A stretch of 64,000 bases of DNA from JACRLW01 sp046349595 (lineage in GTDB: Bacteria > Planctomycetota > UBA1135 > UBA2386). The stretch is taken from NCBI GenBank assembly GCA_046349595.1, contig JAXMCA010000001.1, positions 1,736,001-1,800,000 of the forward strand. Direction: 5' to 3'. Of this stretch, positions 54,596 to 61,682 are shown one piece after another (positions within the stretch are counted from its first letter, which is position 1; the number at the start of each line of letters is the position of its first letter). A program made the position numbers and the translations under genes. The notes under the pieces are model-generated. The model saw nothing but the letters and a program-made list of their open reading frames with translations. It was not told the DNA's origin and ran no database searches.

Positions 54596-55456
54596 ATGCA
54601 CCCGCACGAGGCGGTGTGGGTGTTCTACGTGGCTTCGGTGGTCGCGGTCGATCTCGTCTTCGGTGCAGGCAGCGCAGAGGGACGACCGCTCCTCCACGCG
54701 ATCGTCCATCTCATCCTGCTCGCGCTCGTGCTCGCCGGTCCACGTCTGTGCCGGACGGACACGACCCGCACGACCTACCGCGCCGCGATGACGCTGGTCG
54801 GGCTTCCGATCGTGTTCACCTCGCTGGCCTGGGTGCTGCCTGCGTTGCATCCAGAACCCTATGAGTGGACCTGGATCGCGAGCGATCGCGCTCTCTTCGG
54901 CGGGGATCCCACCGCGATGGCCGGTCGACTCCTGACACCGGCCGTCACGGAAGTCCTGCAGGTCGTCTATTCGCTGTTCTATTTCGTGCCGATGGCGGCG
55001 GTGATCCTCGCCGGCCGCAGGTCGGGACGCGCGGTCTTCGAGCGCTGCCTGGTCACGGTGCAGTTCGGCTTCCTGCTGAGCTACCTCGGCTACCTGCTGT
55101 GGCCGACCCTGCCGCCGTACCGCTTCCTCTGGCACGCGGAGCCCTTGAAGGGACTGTGGCTGACCGACCGCATCCACCACCTGCTCGACGCGGCGGAGCT
55201 CCACCAGTGGGACTGTTTCCCCTCGGGGCACACGATGTTGAGCGTGATCTCGATGGTGGTGGTCGTGCGCCATGCGCCGCGCGCGGCATGGTGGTTCGTG
55301 CCGCTCGCGTCGGCGATCGTGATCAGTACCGTCGCGTTGCGCTACCACTACGCGAGCGACGTGATCGCCGGGCTGGTCGGTGCCTTGGTCGCGTTGTGGC
55401 TGAGCGGGAGGGTGCTCGGCGCATCGGCGCCCGCGGTCACACGATCTGGTAGTTGA
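54596..55456 (+). CDS. PAP2-superfamily membrane phosphatase (PAP2_3-type)
   Basis: 286 residues with about six helices. The phosphatase motifs are QWDCFPSGHTMLSV (PSGH) and TVALRYHYASDVIAGLVG (R-x-H-x3-D); the C1 motif is not evident, a trait of the PAP2_3/inositol-phosphorylceramide-type group. Likely acts on lipid phosphates at the outer face. Start ATG 54596; a TTG at 54575 overlapping the rhomboid stop (TTGA) is an alternative. Its 3' end overlaps the convergent gene by 20 bases. Confidence 0.85.
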   Translation: MHPHEAVWVFYVASVVAVDLVFGAGSAEGRPLLHAIVHLILLALVLAGPRLCRTDTTRTTYRAAMTLVGLPIVFTSLAWVLPALHPEPYEWTWIASDRALFGGDPTAMAGRLLTPAVTEVLQVVYSLFYFVPMAAVILAGRRSGRAVFERCLVTVQFGFLLSYLGYLLWPTLPPYRFLWHAEPLKGLWLTDRIHHLLDAAELHQWDCFPSGHTMLSVISMVVVVRHAPRAAWWFVPLASAIVISTVALRYHYASDVIAGLVGALVALWLSGRVLGASAPAVTRSGS

Positions 55457-57293
55457 GGCCGTCCGCCGACTGCACCATCGGATCCTGGGACAGGAGCTCC
55501 CCGAGACAGGCCTCGAACTCGGCGAGTTCGGGTCGCTCGACGATGAGTTGCGTCAGCGACAGCCCGGTCACGTGCGCGCGCAGGATGCGGCGCGCGGTCC
55601 GGAGGATCCAGCGTGCCAGTCCCACGCCCCGGCTCGCCACGAAGCCGCCGGGCAGGAGTTCGAAGTCGCCGTGGCGGCGCAGCACGTCCAGCAGGATGTG
55701 GTCGTGGAGGAACGACTCCGAGAAGCCGGCCTCCGCGAGATCGGGCCGGATGCGTGCGATGGATGCGTAGCCTCCCCGTTCCTCGATCGCCACACGAACG
55801 GCACGGAGCAGGATCTGCAGTCGCTGCGGATCGAAGGGCCAGTTCTCGAGCAGATCGACGCGGTCGCGGGCCGTCGACACGAACAGGCGATTCTGACGCA
55901 GCAGGCGCGAGACCAGCCGACGACGCGACTGTGGCTGGTTCTGCAGGAAGCGTGCGAACGGTACCTCACCCATGGCGCGGCGCAGTTCGCGCACCATCGC
56001 CTCGACCAGGGGCGGTAGTCCGCGACGGCGCGCGCAGAACTCCCCGCGACCCAGCGAACGGACCGCGCGTTCGTGGCGCAGCAGATCGATCAGGAGGAAG
56101 GCCGAGCGCTCGCTGAGCTCCGCGCGACGGACGCGCTCGCGCAGCGCCACGCGGCGATCGGTGGTGGCGACGTCGAGTGCGATGCGCTCCGCTTCGGGTC
56201 GGAGGAGTTCGAGTTCGTCGAGGTGACGGGTTCGCAGCGACCAGGTCGCCGGCGCGACCTGGATGAAAGCTCCTCCGGAGTGCAGTGCGTCGACGATGCG
56301 CGCGCGCCGGCCGCTGCCGAAGCGGTCGCGGTGGCGGAACACCAGGTCATCGAGGAGCAGCGGCGATTCGGATTCCTCCAGGATCGACTCCAGCCGGCGG
56401 TGGAGCGAGCGCGCGGGACGGCTGACGATCTCGCCGTGCGTGGGATCGAGTTCGATCGCGAGCTTCAGCGTGCGCGTGACGACGTGGGCGAGCAGCGCGC
56501 GGCAGCCTTGCGGCAGATCGGCCCCGTTCTCGAGCGCGGAGATCCGGACCGGGGGACGGGCGGCGGCGATGGCCTGGCGGACGTGACGGACCAGCACGCG
56601 CAGACGCTCGCTCGTCATCGCGCAGAGGCGATCACCGTCGATGCAGTAGCGATCACGCTGCCACAGCGCGAGCAGTCGCAGCGGAGCGGCGGGGTCGGTC
56701 GCGCGGCGGGACGCGGTGTGGAGCAGGGTGCCGACCTGGAGATCGTCGACACCGAGAGCGCCCTCGTGCAGGCGGAGCTCCGCCTCCAGCTCCTGACCGA
56801 GCTGTTGGAGTTCGTGTCCGCCGCGCTCGCCGAGCGTCTTGCGGATGCGTGTCAGCGTGCCCTCGATCTCCTGCAAGGGGATGCGCAGCATCAGCGCCGC
56901 GCGCTCCGGGGGCTGCGCGCGACGGCCGATCCCGAGGATCGCATCGAGGAGATCGCGATCGAGTGGGGCGAGGTCGTCGTGCACCTCGCGGAGCACCGTC
57001 GCGAAGTTCCGCTGCTGTGGTGGTGCGGTGCGCGCTGTCGCCTTCGCGGGGTCCGCGGTCGCCTTGAAGCGTTCCTCGAGCGCGCTGCAGGCCTGCTCCC
57101 AGATCCGCGGTCCGACGCCCTTGCGGCCGAGGATCGTCGAGCGTGGCGTGAGCAGGAAATCACCCAACGTGATGATGCCGGCGCGATGCAGCGCGCGCGT
57201 GGCACCCGACGCGCCGATCAGGTCGGTGAGCGCCTCGGCGAGAGGCAGATCGGTGATCCGCGCGAGCGCGGAACGGTCGTCCTTGCGTGTCAT
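55437..57293 (-). CDS. Alpha-CTD-like and winged-helix regulatory protein of unknown function
   Basis: 618 residues, no signal or membrane helix. Residues about 15-75 (LPLAEALTDLIGASGATRALHRAGIITLGDFLLTPRSTILGRKGVGPRIWEQACSALEE) match the helix-hairpin-helix pattern of RNA polymerase alpha C-terminal domain. Later, ESILEESESPLLLDDLVFRHRDRFGSGRRARIVDALHSGGAFIQVAPATWSLR looks like a HARE/RpoE-delta winged helix; more helical repeats follow (SERSAFLLIDLLRHERAVRSLGRGEF). Probably binds DNA or RNA polymerase. The ATG at 57293 overlaps the upstream gene stop by ATGA. The protein is encoded with a surface metzincin, an odd pairing. Confidence 0.7.
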   Translation of the reverse strand: MTRKDDRSALARITDLPLAEALTDLIGASGATRALHRAGIITLGDFLLTPRSTILGRKGVGPRIWEQACSALEERFKATADPAKATARTAPPQQRNFATVLREVHDDLAPLDRDLLDAILGIGRRAQPPERAALMLRIPLQEIEGTLTRIRKTLGERGGHELQQLGQELEAELRLHEGALGVDDLQVGTLLHTASRRATDPAAPLRLLALWQRDRYCIDGDRLCAMTSERLRVLVRHVRQAIAAARPPVRISALENGADLPQGCRALLAHVVTRTLKLAIELDPTHGEIVSRPARSLHRRLESILEESESPLLLDDLVFRHRDRFGSGRRARIVDALHSGGAFIQVAPATWSLRTRHLDELELLRPEAERIALDVATTDRRVALRERVRRAELSERSAFLLIDLLRHERAVRSLGRGEFCARRRGLPPLVEAMVRELRRAMGEVPFARFLQNQPQSRRRLVSRLLRQNRLFVSTARDRVDLLENWPFDPQRLQILLRAVRVAIEERGGYASIARIRPDLAEAGFSESFLHDHILLDVLRRHGDFELLPGGFVASRGVGLARWILRTARRILRAHVTGLSLTQLIVERPELAEFEACLGELLSQDPMVQSADGLNYQIV

Positions 57294-58213
57294 CGCGACC
57301 TCGGTTGGATGCTGCGGAAGACGGGAGCCTCGGCGGATGGCGACGAGCGCTGCTCGAGCGCCCGGACCAGCGGATCCGGTGCGCTGCGCAATGCGGCGCG
57401 CACGGCGGCGGCGTTCGCAGCCGGCAGGCCCGTTGCCATGCGCAATGCGGCGCTCGCTCGCTGGGGAGCAGCGGCCAAGGCCCGCGCCACGAGCTGCGCC
57501 AGTGCCTCGGGCGGACGCACGGCCAGCTCGTGTGTGATCACCGGGGTCAGTGTCGGGCAGCGACCGTCGAGTGCCGCGGCGAGCAGCAGTCCGTCGAGTT
57601 CGGAGTCGACGAGGCGGGCTGCCGCGTTGATCAACGCGAGCGCCGCCGCGTCGGGTCGCGTGATCTCCGCCTCGAGTTCGCGACGGAGGATCGCACGCTC
57701 CAGCAGTGTGGCGTCCAGCAGTGCCGGCGATCGCGTGAGTTCGGTCGCCGCATCCTGGCGGGCGCGCGGCGAGCCGATGTCGAGTGCGGCGAACAGTCCG
57801 GCGCGCAGTTGCACCGGTTGCGAGGCCATGGCGAGCAGAGTCCGGCAGTGCTCGACGAGACCGGGCTCGAGGGGGGCCACCGCGCGCGGATCGCCGTTGC
57901 ACGGCGCGAAGGCCGCATCCTGTCGGTCGAGGAACAGCAGCACCCCGCTCCCGGGCAGGAGTCGCGCGATCGTGCTCGTGCAACCTGCGATGCCGTTCTC
58001 CGCGAGTCCGAAGGTCCGTGGTGCATCGCCGCGCAGGACTTCCTGGGTCAGGAACACCGCAGAGCGTCCGCCTTCGCCGTCGTCGCGCACCAGCAGCACG
58101 CGGGCACGCACGATGCAATCTGCGCGACGCGTGAACTCGACGAGGGTGGTGGGAAGCGCCTGTGCGGCGAGCGACATGCCCAGGAGCAGCGGCGCACACC
58201 AGGAGAGCTTCAT
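57290..58213 (-). CDS. Secreted protein, possibly with an NTR/TIMP-like N-terminal domain
   Basis: 307 residues with a signal peptide (LLLGMSLAAQA). Residues 25-110 run ADCIVRARVLLVRDDGEGGRSAVFLTQEVLRGDAP to GIAGCTSTIARLLPGSGVLLFLD, a beta layout with two cysteines like NTR/TIMP-type domains in bacterial exported proteins. The rest is Ala/Leu/Arg-rich helix, with HEAT-like repetition (about 150-300). Overlaps both neighbours by ATGA. Role unknown; perhaps a partner of the metzincin encoded just upstream. Confidence 0.65.
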   Translation of the reverse strand: MKLSWCAPLLLGMSLAAQALPTTLVEFTRRADCIVRARVLLVRDDGEGGRSAVFLTQEVLRGDAPRTFGLAENGIAGCTSTIARLLPGSGVLLFLDRQDAAFAPCNGDPRAVAPLEPGLVEHCRTLLAMASQPVQLRAGLFAALDIGSPRARQDAATELTRSPALLDATLLERAILRRELEAEITRPDAAALALINAAARLVDSELDGLLLAAALDGRCPTLTPVITHELAVRPPEALAQLVARALAAAPQRASAALRMATGLPAANAAAVRAALRSAPDPLVRALEQRSSPSAEAPVFRSIQPRSR

Positions 58214-61197
58214 CGCAGGACGATCCTCTGGCGGAGGTAGGCGAGGTTGAGATCGCGGAAGCTGAAGGGCAGCGCGACCATCGCGTCGAAGCCGAGCGCG
58301 GCGGCCATCACTTCGCCGGGCGCGCTGAATTCGTTGTGCAGCGATGCGTCGCCGTTCAGCCCCGCCGATGTCGCACCCGGTGCCACGAGGCCGACGGTGT
58401 GGCCGATCTCGTGGGCGAGGATCGTGCCGACGCAGGTCGCCCAGTCGTCCGCCGCGGCCATCACCGTGGTGTAGCGCGCGCGCTCCGACGCGGTGGCCGT
58501 CGCGTAGTCGAAGTCCTCGGCGAGGACGCGCGCGTCGAGTGCGGAGCGGCCGGCCGGAGTGCCGGCGAGATCGGGTGCCACCGGCATGAAGCGGCGCGCG
58601 AAGCCGGTGACGTATCCCGGATAGACGTCGAGATGGACGCGCGATTCGAACAGGAACAGCTCGGCGGGGAAGACACCGAGACCGGGAGACGAGCTGGTCG
58701 CCAGGTCGGAGAACAGCTGATTGCGGTAGTCGTAGCGTGCGCGACCGAGCGTGCCGGTGGACGCCGCTCCGAAGGTCCTCTGCGGAGCACCTGCTGGATC
58801 GAAGCCACCGCAGGCGATCTGCATCGCCGGGATGCCCAGTGGCTGACGCGCCGTGGCACGCAAGGGGATGGAGTCGGGACCGAGCGGTGCGCCGTCGCGC
58901 CTGCGTCCGAACAGGCGGTGGCACTCGGCGAGGACCCCGTCGCGAACCAGGGCGGCGAGACGCGCGTTGGCTCCAAGGGGATCGCCTTCGCACATCAGCC
59001 CGATGCGGTAGAGATCGTCCTCGAAATCGGGACGACCGTTCTGGTCCCGGTCGAGATCGAATCGGACCCACACGACCTGGGTGCGATCGAAGGGGCGTTC
59101 GTCACTCCCGGCTTGGATGACGTCGAACTCGAGGGGCGGCGCCTCGCCCGCTCCGCCGCTCAGATCGCGCACCCGACCTCGGAGGAGGTAGTGCCCCGGC
59201 GCGAGCGCCAGATCGCCGACCAACCGCACGCGCATCGAGCGCGGCGTGAACTCCGCGGCGGCGAACAGCACGTCGGCCGAAGGCACCGCTCCGGGGCCCT
59301 CGAGCACCAGGTCCGCGCTGCTGAGGTCGAGCGCGGGGTCGGTGCCCTCGCGTGCACGCAGGTCGAGCGTGGAGCCCTCGCGGTCGATGATGCGTGACTG
59401 GTTGCGCGGTGCGCCGACCGCGTCGACGGTGACTTCCAGATCCGGCGGATCGGCATCCGATCGGTAGCCGACGCGGAACTGCTGGCGGAGATCGGTCTCC
59501 ATCCAGTTGCCCGAGGCCTTGCGCAAGCCGTCCGGCCCGCCACGGACCACCATCGTGTAGGTCGAACCGGGCTGGTAGGGCGCCGCACTGCGGAAGCGCA
59601 CCACGCGGTCGCCACGCTCGAGGGCGAGGCTCCCCGGCACCGGACCACCCGAGGCATCGAGCACCTGAATGCGCGTCAGGTCGACCGTGCTCGCGTCGAG
59701 CGCGCGGTCCGCCAGCAGCGCGAGACTCGCGTCGAAGGGCAGTCCGACCGTGTCCGGCTCGGGCCACACCATCACCGTCAGGGGCGCGGTGTCGTCGGAG
59801 GTCGTGAATCGGAATTCGTGATCGGTGGCGAGAGGATTGCCGGCAGGGTCGCGGAAGGCGTCGCTCTCCGCGAGCACGCGCACGTCGACGCGAACCGACG
59901 GCGGTAGGGGGTCGCGCAAGGTGCAGCGCACCGTGCGATGGTCCTCGTCGAGTTCGAGAGCGGCGATGGCGCAGGGGCGAGCGTCGGCGCGGATCTCGAG
60001 TCCTCCCGCGTGGAGATGCGTGGGATCGATGTCCTCGTCGAAGTGGAGCACGATCTGCGCACGCGGGTCGATGCGCACGGCGCCGTCGGCCGGCATCGTG
60101 GTGAGCAGGGTCGGCGGGGTCTCGTCCGTTCCGACGCTGAACGACAGCACCACCGGCTGCGGATAAGGGTTTCCGCTGACGTCGAGCAAGCCGCCGTCGA
60201 ACTCGCTGCGGATCACGTAGGCGAAGCCGGACTTCAGCGGAAGCACCGGAGTGATGCGGAGAGTGCGCTGGTCCTCGGACACGCCGATCCGGATCGCGAC
60301 GGGGCCGCCGTCCTGATCCTCGACGACCGGCTGCGATCCCTCGTCGGGCAGTGCCACCGACTCGTCGAAGGCGAGCTCGAGGGTGGCGAAGCGGGAGATC
60401 ACCGCGCCCTGTGCAGGCCACGAGCGCAGGAGTTGCGGACCCTGCACGTCGACCGCGGTGTGGAAACGCACGACCGCGGCGGTGTCCATGCGATTCCCGG
60501 AGCGATCGAGCAGGCGTTGCACGGCGACGCTGAAATCCCCGTCGCCGCGCAGATCGACGACCGGGTAGACCGCGATGCGTGGCCCGTCGCAGGCGACCCG
60601 TGCCGACATGCTCCGTCCGAGTGCGTCGCGGAGCGACACCGTGGTCGATCCGATGCTGCCGGGATCGAGCGCGTCGTCGCACAACAGCGTGATCGTCTCG
60701 CCGCGGGCGAGGTCGTGACCCTCACACTCCGGCGCCAGGCCGAGCACCCTCGGTGCGGTCGTGTCGAACGTGCGGAAGCGGATGGTGACATCCTCGTCGA
60801 GCAAGCGTCCGTCGACGTCGCCGGTCAGCGCCGGGAGGCGCAGTTCGTAGTCGGCCTCCGCCTGGAGCGGGGCACGAGGATGGAAGACGACGCGGCGGCC
60901 GTGGTCGATCTCGAGATCGCACGCGACCTTCTCGGTGCTGCCGGCGGTGAAGAGTCCGCAGTTGACGTCGTCGAGGCATTCGCGCGCGACGATGCCGTCG
61001 AACTCGACCGCGGGCCGGACGTCGAGGGCGACCTGCACGGCGGAGTCGTCGGGCTGAGCGCCGAGGATCGCGAGGCGCAGACCGAGCGCAGTGGAACCAC
61101 CCGCCGAACCCGCGGTCGGCTGTCCATGGCTGCCGCAGGCCGCGAGGAAGGCGGCCGTTCCCAGCATCAGGCGATGGCGATGGCGTCGACGGAGCAT
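58210..61197 (-). CDS. Giant lipoprotein with bacterial Ig-like (Big_5/SbsA) domains and metzincin-type protease domain
   Basis: 995 residues. Lipoprotein signal with AAFLAACGS (Cys at 21). At least four SbsA/Big_5-like domains follow, for example PRVLGLAPECEGHD, PQLLRSWPAQGAVISRFATLELAFDESV and PPTLLTTMPADGAVRIDPRAQIVLHFDEDIDP, each about 105 residues. The C-terminal 250 residues hold a zinc protease motif HEIGHTVGL, but the usual third ligand 6 residues on is Ala; a later LHNEFSAPGEVM has His-x-Glu and a Met-turn-like Val-Met and could supply it. GGAG precedes the ATG. Surface-exposed peptidase or binding protein. Confidence 0.85.
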   Translation of the reverse strand: MLRRRHRHRLMLGTAAFLAACGSHGQPTAGSAGGSTALGLRLAILGAQPDDSAVQVALDVRPAVEFDGIVARECLDDVNCGLFTAGSTEKVACDLEIDHGRRVVFHPRAPLQAEADYELRLPALTGDVDGRLLDEDVTIRFRTFDTTAPRVLGLAPECEGHDLARGETITLLCDDALDPGSIGSTTVSLRDALGRSMSARVACDGPRIAVYPVVDLRGDGDFSVAVQRLLDRSGNRMDTAAVVRFHTAVDVQGPQLLRSWPAQGAVISRFATLELAFDESVALPDEGSQPVVEDQDGGPVAIRIGVSEDQRTLRITPVLPLKSGFAYVIRSEFDGGLLDVSGNPYPQPVVLSFSVGTDETPPTLLTTMPADGAVRIDPRAQIVLHFDEDIDPTHLHAGGLEIRADARPCAIAALELDEDHRTVRCTLRDPLPPSVRVDVRVLAESDAFRDPAGNPLATDHEFRFTTSDDTAPLTVMVWPEPDTVGLPFDASLALLADRALDASTVDLTRIQVLDASGGPVPGSLALERGDRVVRFRSAAPYQPGSTYTMVVRGGPDGLRKASGNWMETDLRQQFRVGYRSDADPPDLEVTVDAVGAPRNQSRIIDREGSTLDLRAREGTDPALDLSSADLVLEGPGAVPSADVLFAAAEFTPRSMRVRLVGDLALAPGHYLLRGRVRDLSGGAGEAPPLEFDVIQAGSDERPFDRTQVVWVRFDLDRDQNGRPDFEDDLYRIGLMCEGDPLGANARLAALVRDGVLAECHRLFGRRRDGAPLGPDSIPLRATARQPLGIPAMQIACGGFDPAGAPQRTFGAASTGTLGRARYDYRNQLFSDLATSSSPGLGVFPAELFLFESRVHLDVYPGYVTGFARRFMPVAPDLAGTPAGRSALDARVLAEDFDYATATASERARYTTVMAAADDWATCVGTILAHEIGHTVGLVAPGATSAGLNGDASLHNEFSAPGEVMAAALGFDAMVALPFSFRDLNLAYLRQRIVLR

Positions 61198-61295
61198 GGC
61201 GCTCCGTCGACCTTTCGACCCCTCCCGCGCGCCGGCTCGACGCCCGGGCGGGGTTGCACGACCGCGCCGGGCGGTCGCGCGCTGTCAACGCGGAC

Positions 61296-61547
61296 TCAGC
61301 GGCGCGCGTCGTCCCGGAATCGGTCCAGGAAACCGGCCATGCGTGTCGTGATCGGTCCGCGGCGCAACTGCCACGCTGCTCCCAGCAGCAAGGCGCCGAC
61401 GAGCACGAAGAACCCCGCGACGAGGTAGCGGAGCAGTTCGGGGAGCAGGAGGATGCTCAGGCCGATCGTCACCAGGAGGGCGCCGGGGATGAACACCAGC
61501 GCCGAGTTCGGCGAGGAACCGGGGGAGCCGAAGGGGGAGAGGCGCAT
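61296..61547 (-). CDS. Small two-helix membrane protein, unknown
   Basis: 83 residues. Two hydrophobic helices (about 15-35, SALVFIPGALLVTIGLSILLL, and 39-59) and a basic C-terminal tail (FLDRFRDDARR). An upstream in-frame stretch rich in Pro/Arg is unlikely to be translated, so I use ATG 61547. The coding call rests on two clean helices and a plausible start. No family recognised. Confidence 0.55.
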   Translation of the reverse strand: MRLSPFGSPGSSPNSALVFIPGALLVTIGLSILLLPELLRYLVAGFFVLVGALLLGAAWQLRRGPITTRMAGFLDRFRDDARR

Positions 61548-61682
61548 CGACGGAGTCCCGTCGGACGCCGCACCGGGGCGTGCGCGGAGGGGGTCGCGCG
61601 GGGCGGTCCGAGGGCCGGACAAGCTAACGGCGAAGGGGGTCGCGCGCACGGCCCCCTCGATCGACCCCTCCCTTCGCTCCGA

